The notes below the pieces were generated by a model, which saw nothing but the letters and a program-made list of their open reading frames with translations, was not told the origin of the DNA and did not search any database. A program made the position numbers and the translations under genes. Source: Flavobacterium akiainvivens (GTDB taxonomy: Bacteria > Bacteroidota > Bacteroidia > Flavobacteriales > Flavobacteriaceae). Taken from it: DNA of 64,000 nt. Location: NCBI RefSeq assembly GCF_001278115.1, contig NZ_LIYD01000005.1, forward strand, positions 1,556,551 to 1,620,550, in the 5' to 3' direction. How positions within the stretch are numbered: position 1 is the stretch's first letter; the number at the start of each line of letters is the position of its first letter. Below, one piece after another: positions 42,472-51,518 of this stretch.

Positions 42472-45400
42472 ATGTATTGTTTTCTAAAAGCTAAAGCTGT
42501 TTACACTAAAACGGTAAAAAAATGCACTAAACCTGTTGCTGCTATTTTATATAGCTTATTGCTTTTGTGCTTTTTAGCTTCGTGTAACAAAGAAAACAAA
42601 ACAAATGGCGCTGTACTTGCACAGGCAACCAGACAGGATAGGAAACCGGCAAGTAACGACCAAAAATATACCCTTGAAGAGCTGGATAACTCGGCGGGGC
42701 TGTCTAACAGTTCTGTTAACTGCATTTTTCAGGATTCGCAAAACCTCATCTGGATAGGCACCTGGGATGGGCTTAACCGTTATGACGGCAGCAGCTTTAA
42801 AATTTTCAGGCCGGAGCCCGATAATACAAACTCACTCAGTAACCAGGTAGTATTAAAAGTGGCTGAAGATGCAAAGGGGCAAATTTGGGTGCTTACCATG
42901 CACGGCATTAACCGTTATGATAAGGCCTCCGACAAATTTTACAACTACTTTTTTTCTTCAGATGCTACTGCCCCATTATCAGAATCGCAGTTCAATATAG
43001 CCCTTAACAACAAGAGAGAGGTGTTTTGTGCCGTGAAAGATTGGGGTATTGGCTATTTTGACAGTTCGGCTTTCAAAAAACTCAATATACCCAAGCTACA
43101 GGGCAAAACAATACGCAGGATTGAGTTTTTAGACAATTCATTACTCGCACTTACAGAAGAAAACAGCCTTTACAAGCTTGATATTTCCTTTGATGGAGAG
43201 AAGTCCAATACATCAATAGAAAAAGCGGTTGATGATGTAAAGGCGTTTGAAATACTACCCAATAAAACCATTTGCCTGCTTACAGTTAATGGCAGTGCCT
43301 CTATAGTTCAGCAAAACTTTACTGAGAAGAGCCAGATTGCCAAAAACATTGAAGCAATCATCAGCCATACAAATGAAGAAATTATCCTGTCGGGCAAAAA
43401 CGGCTATATAACAGCCGATATTCATAGCAAAGTTGTACAACGTACGTGGACGGGGTTTCTATCAAAACACAAGGTTACATCAGTCTTAAAAGGCAGCGAA
43501 GGTATAGTATGGATAGGTACAGATGGTGATGGTTTGCTTAAGGCATCGCCACAGGAACGCCTTTTTAAAACCATCTCAAAAACACAGATACCGGATATGG
43601 ACGGCGGTATAACCCGTTCTTTCTTAAAAGATGGCAGCTCACTATGGGTAGGTACAAAGGGAAAGGGATTATTCCACATTACATCCGGACTCAATACAGC
43701 CGTTCCTACCCCTTTAAAATATACTAACTATAGCGAAGATAACAGCCCTATAGATAATGCCGTATATGCCCTGTATAAAGGCCGTGACAGCCTTGTTTTT
43801 ATTGGCACTGATGACGCCGGGCTAACGGTATTTGACAGCAACACTTCACGGCCTGTAAGCTGGAAAAACATATTAGGCAGCAACAGTGTTGATTACTTTA
43901 AATCGGTTTATGCCATATATCAGGACAGCGCTAAAAACATATGGCTGGGCACAAACGGTTACGGTATGATAAAGCTAAGGCTTGAGCGCGAAGGGAGCCA
44001 GTTAAAAATTACTGATTTTAAAAGGTATATAGCTAAAAGTGACAGTCAAAATGCCCTGAACAGCAACATTATATTTTCAATTATCCCTAAAGGAAATGAT
44101 GAGCTGTGGATAGGTACCCGCCTTGGCGGACTGAGCCTCTTTAATACAAAAACCGAGGCAATCCAGACCTTTAAAAACAAACCGGGCGATGGTAAAAGCC
44201 TTTCTAATAACGACATACTTTGCCTTGCCCACAGTAACGGAAATCTATATATAGGCACCAGCTACGGGCTTAATGTAATGGAAAGCTTTACGGGTGGTAA
44301 AGCCACTTTTAAAAACTATACGGTTAAAGATGGCCTGCCCAATAATACCATTCACGGTATTGTGCCTTACAAAAACCAAAATGTATGGCTAAGCACAAAC
44401 TTTGGCCTTTCAGATTTTAGCATCAGGCAAAATAAATTTACCAACTACATAAAAACAGATGGCCTGCAAAACAATGAATTTGCCGATGGCGCTTTTTACA
44501 GCGACCCGCAATCAGGCAACATATTTATGGGAGGTATAAAAGGTTTTAATTACTTTGCCCCACAGGCCATTAGCGAATCGCCCATTTTGCCCGACCTGTT
44601 TATAGACCGCATTAGCGGCCACAACCAGCCTGTGCCCTATTACCAGGGATTGCTCATAGCCCCAAACTCTAAAAACGCCCCTTCAATAAAACTAAAGCAC
44701 AATCAGAATTTCTTTGATATTTATCTTACTGCATTAACCTTTACCAATAACGAGAAATGCCACTATGCCTACCAGCTAAAAGGTTTTGATAAAGGTTGGA
44801 ACACTATAGACAACCGTAAGCTTATATCGTTTACAAACGTGCCGCCGGGCAATTACACGCTATACATGAAATGGTCTAATGCCGATGGCGTATGGACAGA
44901 GCCTGTGCATACGGCAGACATAAGGATTAAACCCGTATGGTGGCAGTCTAACCTTGCACTTGTTATATACGCGGGGCTTACCCTTTGCCTTATCTGGTTT
45001 GTAAGGAGTTACAATTTAAAACAGCAATCGCTAAAGCAAAACATACTTTTCCGCCAGCGTGAGGAAGAGCTGCATGAAAACAGGCTTACATTTTTTACCA
45101 ATATTGCACACGAGTTCCTTACCCCGCTTACGCTGATTGCAGGGCCTGTGCAAAAGCTTTTTGAGGCCGATAACCTTGACGACCGCAGCCGCAAGTTTAT
45201 TAAAATGATACAGCGCAATGCATCACGCCTTTCATTCCTCACACAACAACTTCTGGAGTTTAGGAAAGCCGAGCACGACCACCTTGAAATACGAGTGCGC
45301 CGGTTTGACCTGGTAAGCATACTGGAGCAGATAGCCGAATTGTTTGACGACTGGGCGCTCGATAAAAACATAAGCTATTCGCTGGATATGCCTAACAGTA

Positions 45401-46695
45401 TTGAAGGCTGGTTTGATAAAGAAAAGGTAGAAAAAATACTCTTTAACCTGCTGTCTAATGCATTTAAGTATACACCTGCGGGCGGCAAAGTAGGTTTTAG
45501 CTGCTGCATAGAGCACGGCAATACAGATACCCTTAAGATTGTAGTAACCAACAACGGCAAAGGCATACCAAAAGAAAAGCTGGAATCATTATTTGACCGT
45601 TTTTTCCTTTCAGACCCTAACCAGGTATCTGACACAGAGATGTTCCGTACCGGTATTGGCCTGGCATATGTAAAAAGGCTGGTAACCGTATTAAGGGGCG
45701 AAATACTGGTATCGAGCATACCGGACGAGGAAACAAGCTTTACCATACTTATACCGTGTAAAAAGGAGGCTTTTACCGAAAAAGAAATAGATAATAGTGG
45801 CACATCAGGCCTTATATCGCGCCACCTTAAAGATATTCTTGAAGAGCCGGTACAACAACAGGAAACGGTACACAACAAGCTATTGGCAATTGACAAAGCA
45901 CAGGAAAACCGTAAAAAGATTCTCCTGGTAGAAGACGAAAAAGAAATACACACTTACCTGCAGGACCTTTTAGGTGAAAAATACAATCTTGCATTTGCTT
46001 TTAACGGTGCAGAAGCCCTGCAATTAATGGAAGCAGAAATTCCTGACCTGATTATAAGCGATGTAATGATGCCTGTTATGGACGGTGTTGAGTTGTGCCG
46101 CCTTGTAAAGACCAATGTGCATACCTGCCATATACCGTTTATTATGCTCACGGCAAAAAGCTCGGTAGAACACCGCATTGAAGGGCTTGAGAGTGGCGCA
46201 AATTCTTATATCCCGAAACCGTTTTACCCGGACCACCTTATGGTAAGGGTGCAAAAGCTGCTGGAGGAAAAAGACCTTATCCTGAAACATTTTGCACAGG
46301 ATACCCTTGTGGAAAGCCTGCCGGAAATGCCCATCACAAACGATGAGAAAGCTTTTATAAAGCAGGTAATAGACATCATCCGAAAAAATGTAGAAAGCGA
46401 AAACCTGGACAGCGCCTTTATAGAAAAGGCACTGGGTATTTCTAACTCACAACTGTACCGCAAGACCAAAGAAATTTTTGATCTCTCCCCCGGCGACCTC
46501 ATCCGAACCATAAGGTTAAAATACGCCGCTGAGCTGCTGCGCAAAAATATACTTACCGTGTCTGAAGTATGCTACAAATCGGGCTTTAACAACCGCTCAT
46601 ACTTTTACAGGGAGTTTAAAAAAATATACAACACCACACCTAAAAATTACCAGCTACAGTTTAAGGCTAAGAAGGCAGCCTTTCAACCACACTGA
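42472..46695 (+). CDS. Hybrid two-component system regulator (HTCS) 2
   Basis: About 1407 residues. The frame is open from an ATG at 42439, but the -7 box at 42450-42457 makes the ATG at 42472 (MYCFLKAKAV) more likely. The N-terminus ends in a lipobox-like LASC, unusual next to the plain signal peptide of HTCS 1. Propeller repeats (DSQNLIWIGTWDGLNRYDGS), Y_Y_Y, a membrane helix, kinase (His in IAHEFLTPL near 879), ATPase, receiver (Asp in LIISDVMMP near 1195) and AraC domain follow. It is a diverged paralogue of HTCS 1 and lies directly upstream of the plus-strand susC arm, its likely target. Confidence 0.92.
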   Translation: MYCFLKAKAVYTKTVKKCTKPVAAILYSLLLLCFLASCNKENKTNGAVLAQATRQDRKPASNDQKYTLEELDNSAGLSNSSVNCIFQDSQNLIWIGTWDGLNRYDGSSFKIFRPEPDNTNSLSNQVVLKVAEDAKGQIWVLTMHGINRYDKASDKFYNYFFSSDATAPLSESQFNIALNNKREVFCAVKDWGIGYFDSSAFKKLNIPKLQGKTIRRIEFLDNSLLALTEENSLYKLDISFDGEKSNTSIEKAVDDVKAFEILPNKTICLLTVNGSASIVQQNFTEKSQIAKNIEAIISHTNEEIILSGKNGYITADIHSKVVQRTWTGFLSKHKVTSVLKGSEGIVWIGTDGDGLLKASPQERLFKTISKTQIPDMDGGITRSFLKDGSSLWVGTKGKGLFHITSGLNTAVPTPLKYTNYSEDNSPIDNAVYALYKGRDSLVFIGTDDAGLTVFDSNTSRPVSWKNILGSNSVDYFKSVYAIYQDSAKNIWLGTNGYGMIKLRLEREGSQLKITDFKRYIAKSDSQNALNSNIIFSIIPKGNDELWIGTRLGGLSLFNTKTEAIQTFKNKPGDGKSLSNNDILCLAHSNGNLYIGTSYGLNVMESFTGGKATFKNYTVKDGLPNNTIHGIVPYKNQNVWLSTNFGLSDFSIRQNKFTNYIKTDGLQNNEFADGAFYSDPQSGNIFMGGIKGFNYFAPQAISESPILPDLFIDRISGHNQPVPYYQGLLIAPNSKNAPSIKLKHNQNFFDIYLTALTFTNNEKCHYAYQLKGFDKGWNTIDNRKLISFTNVPPGNYTLYMKWSNADGVWTEPVHTADIRIKPVWWQSNLALVIYAGLTLCLIWFVRSYNLKQQSLKQNILFRQREEELHENRLTFFTNIAHEFLTPLTLIAGPVQKLFEADNLDDRSRKFIKMIQRNASRLSFLTQQLLEFRKAEHDHLEIRVRRFDLVSILEQIAELFDDWALDKNISYSLDMPNSIEGWFDKEKVEKILFNLLSNAFKYTPAGGKVGFSCCIEHGNTDTLKIVVTNNGKGIPKEKLESLFDRFFLSDPNQVSDTEMFRTGIGLAYVKRLVTVLRGEILVSSIPDEETSFTILIPCKKEAFTEKEIDNSGTSGLISRHLKDILEEPVQQQETVHNKLLAIDKAQENRKKILLVEDEKEIHTYLQDLLGEKYNLAFAFNGAEALQLMEAEIPDLIISDVMMPVMDGVELCRLVKTNVHTCHIPFIMLTAKSSVEHRIEGLESGANSYIPKPFYPDHLMVRVQKLLEEKDLILKHFAQDTLVESLPEMPITNDEKAFIKQVIDIIRKNVESENLDSAFIEKALGISNSQLYRKTKEIFDLSPGDLIRTIRLKYAAELLRKNILTVSEVCYKSGFNNRSYFYREFKKIYNTTPKNYQLQFKAKKAAFQPH

Positions 46696-46714
46696 TAATT
46701 AGAGTTTTAACCAG

Positions 46715-46754
46715 CAGTGTACACTTTTGAAGAAATAGTGTACACTGTTTTTTT
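46715..46754 (+). terminator. Terminator after the second hybrid regulator
   Basis: CAGTGTACACT (46715-46725) pairs with AGTGTACACTG (46737-46747), an 11-bp perfect stem followed by seven T. Each arm is itself a palindrome (AGTGTACACT), and the two are spaced 21 bases apart, two helical turns, so a dimeric binding site is also possible. Confidence 0.8.
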
Positions 46755-46834
46755 ATGCGTTATCTACATTTACAACGTTTTCGTAACTCAATAAATTAAC
46801 CATAACCCATTTTAAAACTAACCTTATTACGAAC

Positions 46835-46882
46835 ATGGAAAAATTTACTTTATCCATTAACAAAACAACATTAGCTATATGA
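46835..46882 (+). CDS. Possible 15-residue leader peptide overlapping the susC start
   Basis: An ATG at 46835 opens a frame of 15 codons (MEKFTLSINKTTLAI) whose TGA stop at 46880-46882 overlaps the susC ATG at 46879 (ATGA). Termination there could feed ribosomes to susC. It may instead be a remnant of an older susC N-terminus. No similar peptide is known to me with certainty. Confidence 0.35.
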   Translation: MEKFTLSINKTTLAI

Positions 46883-49800
46883 GCAGGAAAATTATTTACA
46901 GGTTGCTCTTTGTGTGGGCAATGTTAACCGGGGCTACACTTTTTGCCCAAACTGTATCAGGAACCGTAACTGATAAAGATGGCGGCCTGCCATCTGTAAG
47001 CGTAGTGATAAAAGGCACTACCACAAGCACTACTACCGACCTTGACGGTAACTATACCATTACTGCCGGCCCAACTGATGTTTTGGTATTTAGCTATGTA
47101 GGCTATGCCACACAGGAAGTTGCCAACAACGGCACAGGTACCGTTAATGTAATACTGGCTGAAGATACCCAGCAACTAAACGAAGTAGTTATAACCGGTT
47201 ATACCGGCCAGCGCAAAAGCTCAATATCGGGCGCGGTGGCGCAGGTAAACATGGATAATATGGCTAAAACCCGTATTCCTGATGTGGCACAAGCCCTACA
47301 GGGACAGGTAGCCGGTGTATTTGTAGCGGCTAATACCGGTGCCCCCGGCGATGGTATAAAGCTACGCATTCGTGGCGAAGGCACATTAGGCAATAATGAT
47401 GTATTGTATGTTGTAGACGGCGTGCCCACCCGCGATATTACTTGGCTAAACCAAAACGATGTAAAGTCTATGACCGTGCTTAAAGATGCGGCATCGGCGG
47501 CTATATATGGTTCAAGGGCAGCAGGTGGTGTGGTTGTAATTACCACAAAACAAGGTGCCGAAGGCAAGTCAAGCTTTGATGTAGATGTATTTACGGGCAT
47601 ACACAATGCCACAAACCTTCCTAACCTGCTAAATGCTGACCAGTACCTTACGGTAAAAGACCGTGCATGGCACAACACCCTGGGTAACGACCCTAATGCC
47701 GAAAGTCCTTATGCTTTTGACCGCAGAACAAGGACAGATCTTGCTGATACCGATTGGCTTGACCAGCTTTTTACTACAGGTATCTCTCAAAACGTACAGG
47801 TAACCGCCAGCGGTGGTACAGATAAAGTAAGATACCTTATTTCAGGTGGGTACTACTACATGAACGGTATTGTAACCGATGATAATGACGGCTACAGGCG
47901 TGTAAACTTCCGTAGTAACATAAGCGCCGATCTTACCGACAGGATTACCGTAGGTACTAACATACAAATAGGCTACCAGCGCCAGGACAAGCTTTCTTCA
48001 AGCGGAGATGCCCCGGGTGTAATTCGTCATGCGCTTATTCGCCCACCGGTACTATCGGTTTATAAAGACCCTAATGACCCAACCTATTCAGCACGCGACC
48101 CGTATACCGACCTTCCGTTTTACACAGGCCCGGACGGCGGCTGGAGCAGGAACTATGAGTATAGCTCTAACCCGCTAGCCATTGTGCACTTTACAAACGA
48201 TAAGAGAAATACGTTCCAAACATTTGGCAACATATATGGCGAATATGCCATACTGGCCGATAAATCGCTTAAATTCAGGAGTAACCTGGGTGCTGATATC
48301 CGTTTTAGCCACAACAAGAATTTTGCAGAAAACTATGGCGACCCTAACATTGCCGATGTTAATGCTGTTTACTATGGCCTTGGCCGCAACAACAGGCCTA
48401 ACAGCCTGAATGAAAACCGCGGGCAGGATGTAACCTTTACATGGTCTAACACATTTAATTATCAAAAGCTTGTAAACGATACCCATGACCTGAATTTCCT
48501 TTTAGGTTCAGAAATCATTAAGAATAAAGTTGATGCCATTGGCGGTGCAAGGTCTAACTATGGCGATACATCGCCAAACTTCCAATACCTTGATTACGGA
48601 GGGCTTGGAAGCCCAGATACCCCCTACCCATACAGCAGCGGTACTGCTACAGAGTGGACGCTTATTTCATTCTTCGGTTCAGGAACCTATGGCTATAAAG
48701 ACAAGTATTATGCTACTGCTACACTAAGGGCAGACGGCTCTTCAAGGTTTGGCCCTAACAACAAATGGGGGTATTTCCCTTCAGTTGCCGGTAACTGGAT
48801 TATATCTAACGAAAACTTTATGAAAGAAGCAAGCTGGCTGTCTTATGCCAAGTTAAGGGCAAGCTGGGGCCAGGCCGGTAACCAGGAAATTGCAAATAAT
48901 GCTTACCAAACGCTTGTATCAAGCTCTGCCGGGGCTGTAAATATAGTGCGCTATGGCAACCCTGACCTTAAGTGGGAAACCACTACCCAAACTAACTTTG
49001 GTGTTGATTTAGCCTTTATAAATGATAAGCTAACCTTTTCAGCCGATTATTTTAACAAAACTACCGACGATATTCTTCTAACCGTGGGCCTTCCTGCTGT
49101 AGCAGTGGGTGTTATAGGCAGGACGTATGTAAACGCCGGTGAGGTTGAAAACAAAGGTTTTGAATTTAACCTGGGCTGGAAAGATAACGACAACGAGTTT
49201 AAATACAGCATTAATGCCAACATGGCTACCCTTGATAACAAGGTAAACAAGTTGCAGGAATATGTACAGAATATCCCCAACGATGCCACGCATACAAGGA
49301 CTGAGGTAGGCCAGCCGATAAGCGCATACTACGGCTATATTTTTGATGGCATATACCAAAACCAGGCAGAAATAGACAACTACCTGTACAACAATGCAAA
49401 CGGCGCTTTGCCGGGCGACATGAAATTCAGGGATATTAACGGCGACGGGCAGATAAATGCCGATGACCGCACGTTTATAGGCAACCCTATACCAAAAATT
49501 ACATACGGTGTAAACTTTAATGCATCATACAAAAACTTCGACATATCATTCCTTTTCCAGGGGGTAAACAATGTAGATGTATATAATGATATGATACAGA
49601 TCCTGGATTATGACACACGTCCGTTTAACTCTACTACAGATGTGCTGAACAGCTGGAATGGCGAAGGTACCAGCAACACCACACCACGCCTTACCTTTAA
49701 CAACAACGGCGGCAGCCAGGTATCGAGCAAGTTTGTAGAAGACGCTTCATACCTAAGGCTTAAAAACGTAGAAATAGGCTACACTTTTAGCAACCTGGTA

Positions 49801-49956
49801 AAAGGGCTGAACAACATGAGGATTTATGTTTCGGGCCAAAACCTGCTTACCATTACTGATTACAAAGGCCTTGACCCGGAATCTACATCGCTTATAGATA
49901 AGGGTACCTATCCGCAATCAAGGGCTGTGATTTTTGGTGCACGAATCAATCTTTAA
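46879..49956 (+). CDS. SusC/RagA family TonB-dependent glycan importer
   Basis: This 1025-residue protein has a signal peptide (cleavage near LFAQT), a CarboxypepD_reg-like domain, LNEVVITGYTG, a plug (RIRGEGTLGNNDVLYVVDG, MTVLKDAASAAIYGSRAAGGVVVITTKQG) and a barrel ending IFGARINL. It is the first gene of the plus-strand PUL arm, with the AACGTTTTC motif 97 bases upstream. It works with the SusD protein that starts 12 bases after its stop. Confidence 0.95.
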   Translation: MSRKIIYRLLFVWAMLTGATLFAQTVSGTVTDKDGGLPSVSVVIKGTTTSTTTDLDGNYTITAGPTDVLVFSYVGYATQEVANNGTGTVNVILAEDTQQLNEVVITGYTGQRKSSISGAVAQVNMDNMAKTRIPDVAQALQGQVAGVFVAANTGAPGDGIKLRIRGEGTLGNNDVLYVVDGVPTRDITWLNQNDVKSMTVLKDAASAAIYGSRAAGGVVVITTKQGAEGKSSFDVDVFTGIHNATNLPNLLNADQYLTVKDRAWHNTLGNDPNAESPYAFDRRTRTDLADTDWLDQLFTTGISQNVQVTASGGTDKVRYLISGGYYYMNGIVTDDNDGYRRVNFRSNISADLTDRITVGTNIQIGYQRQDKLSSSGDAPGVIRHALIRPPVLSVYKDPNDPTYSARDPYTDLPFYTGPDGGWSRNYEYSSNPLAIVHFTNDKRNTFQTFGNIYGEYAILADKSLKFRSNLGADIRFSHNKNFAENYGDPNIADVNAVYYGLGRNNRPNSLNENRGQDVTFTWSNTFNYQKLVNDTHDLNFLLGSEIIKNKVDAIGGARSNYGDTSPNFQYLDYGGLGSPDTPYPYSSGTATEWTLISFFGSGTYGYKDKYYATATLRADGSSRFGPNNKWGYFPSVAGNWIISNENFMKEASWLSYAKLRASWGQAGNQEIANNAYQTLVSSSAGAVNIVRYGNPDLKWETTTQTNFGVDLAFINDKLTFSADYFNKTTDDILLTVGLPAVAVGVIGRTYVNAGEVENKGFEFNLGWKDNDNEFKYSINANMATLDNKVNKLQEYVQNIPNDATHTRTEVGQPISAYYGYIFDGIYQNQAEIDNYLYNNANGALPGDMKFRDINGDGQINADDRTFIGNPIPKITYGVNFNASYKNFDISFLFQGVNNVDVYNDMIQILDYDTRPFNSTTDVLNSWNGEGTSNTTPRLTFNNNGGSQVSSKFVEDASYLRLKNVEIGYTFSNLVKGLNNMRIYVSGQNLLTITDYKGLDPESTSLIDKGTYPQSRAVIFGARINL

Positions 49957-49968
49957 AAAAAAGCTATC

Positions 49969-51441
49969 ATGAAAAATTATATAAAGACCGGAATACTAAT
50001 AAGTATACTATCATTAACCGCGTGTGAAGACGAGCTTACCAAAGACCCTATAGGCCTTGTAACGCAGGACCAGGTAAATACCACCCCTACCGTGGGCACT
50101 GTAGAAACGGCAGTAAGGTCATCTTATGAAATGTTGTCTAACAGGCTTAACATACTGGCCGACTGGGACTGGGGCGGTGGCCTTGTTTTCCAGAACGACT
50201 ATGTAATGCAGGATATAGCATCTGACGACATGGAAAAAAAATGGGTTATAGACGGCGACCAGCCATGGATGGACGACCTGAACAATTTTACCTTTACATC
50301 TACTAACGGGGGGCCAAACGGCCTGTGGAAGTACAACTACGAGGGTATAAAAAGGATTAACATAGCCATGAATATCCTTACCAACCCGGATGTGGAAGTG
50401 CCGGGGCTTAGCGCCGAAAGAAAAAACCAGCTGTTAGGGGAAGGCTACTTTTTAAGGTCATACTACTACTTTTCGCTGGTTACAAATTTTGGCGATGTAC
50501 CGCTGATATTAAGGCCGGTAGAAAGCTACCAGGAAGCCTTTGATGTAGCCGTGCGTGTACCTGCCGCCGATATCTGGGCACAGATAAAAGGCGACCTTAC
50601 CCTTGCCATGGGGCTACTGCCTAACAGCAAATATTCATCTGAAAGCGAAAAATGGCGTGCATCTAAAGGTGCTGCAATAGCGCTGCTTGCCAAAGCAGAG
50701 CTGTATACAGAAAACTGGAATGCAGTTCCGGGCCTTGTAGACCAGCTTGCTGGCCTTGGCTTTAGCCTTAACAGCAACTATTTTCAAAGCTTTACAGCCG
50801 AATATAATGATAATGAGGTTATCTTCTCGTTTGACCACCAGACTAATGCTACACCGCGCCGCGGTAACGGTATTTGTGCACCGCTGGGCTGGGGTTTCTT
50901 TGCGCCAAGCACTGATTTCCTGAATGCTTTTGAAACAAATGACCCAAGGTTGCTGTATACCGTAGACGCGCCAAACCAAAATGTAAACAAAATGCTGGGC
51001 AGCCTTAACGGCGCTAACGAGGGTAATGATGACGCCCCTAACAACAAAGTATACATACGTTATGCTGATGCCATACTGTGGAAAGCCGAAGCACTTCTTG
51101 AAACAGGCGATACTGCCGGTGCCGTTGCCATTATAAACCAGGTAAGGCAAAGAGCCAGGAATGGCGTAGATGCCAACGGAAATGCCGTGCCTGCCGGTAC
51201 ACTGCCCGACAGGGCTACCGGGGCTGATGCCGCTACCGTTAAAGAGTGGCTTATACATGAGCGAAGGGTAGAACTGGGCTTTGAAAACCAGCGTATGCTC
51301 GACCTTAAGCGCTGGGGCATAGCACAAGAGGTAATGCAGGCACATGGCAAAAACTTCCTGCCAAGGCACATGCTATACCCTATTCCGCAAAGCGAAGTAG
51401 ATGCTTCTGCCGGACTGTTAACACAAAACGAAGGTTACTAA
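49969..51441 (+). CDS. SusD/RagB family surface glycan-binding lipoprotein
   Basis: This 490-residue protein has a lipobox (LTAC near residue 19) and SusD motifs NQLLGEGYFLRSYYYFSLVTNFGDVPLIL near 160 and the C-terminal HERRVELGFENQRMLDLKRWG and PIPQSEVDASAGLLTQNEGY. It pairs with the upstream SusC. A very stable GC-rich hairpin follows before the GH130 gene. Confidence 0.93.
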   Translation: MKNYIKTGILISILSLTACEDELTKDPIGLVTQDQVNTTPTVGTVETAVRSSYEMLSNRLNILADWDWGGGLVFQNDYVMQDIASDDMEKKWVIDGDQPWMDDLNNFTFTSTNGGPNGLWKYNYEGIKRINIAMNILTNPDVEVPGLSAERKNQLLGEGYFLRSYYYFSLVTNFGDVPLILRPVESYQEAFDVAVRVPAADIWAQIKGDLTLAMGLLPNSKYSSESEKWRASKGAAIALLAKAELYTENWNAVPGLVDQLAGLGFSLNSNYFQSFTAEYNDNEVIFSFDHQTNATPRRGNGICAPLGWGFFAPSTDFLNAFETNDPRLLYTVDAPNQNVNKMLGSLNGANEGNDDAPNNKVYIRYADAILWKAEALLETGDTAGAVAIINQVRQRARNGVDANGNAVPAGTLPDRATGADAATVKEWLIHERRVELGFENQRMLDLKRWGIAQEVMQAHGKNFLPRHMLYPIPQSEVDASAGLLTQNEGY

Positions 51442-51457
51442 TTACTTGTTTGGGTTA

Positions 51458-51493
51458 GTGCCCGGGCGCCGGCTGTAACCGGCACCGGGCCAC
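51458..51493 (+). promoter_or_regulatory. GC-rich hairpin directly after susD (plus-strand arm)
   Basis: GCCGG / CCGGC (51468-51472 / 51479-51483) and GCCCGG / CCGGGC (51460-51465 / 51485-51490) form a strong stem with a small internal loop, extended by GT/AC. No T-run follows, so it is more likely an RNA-stability or processing element than a terminator. The same arrangement occurs after susD in the other arm. Confidence 0.6.
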
Positions 51494-51518
51494 CCGGATA
51501 AGACAACAATATTCCCAA

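Noticed and set aside
50635-51371. Minus-strand open frames opposite susD
   Set aside because: They are shadows of a clear SusD protein with lipobox and full motifs.
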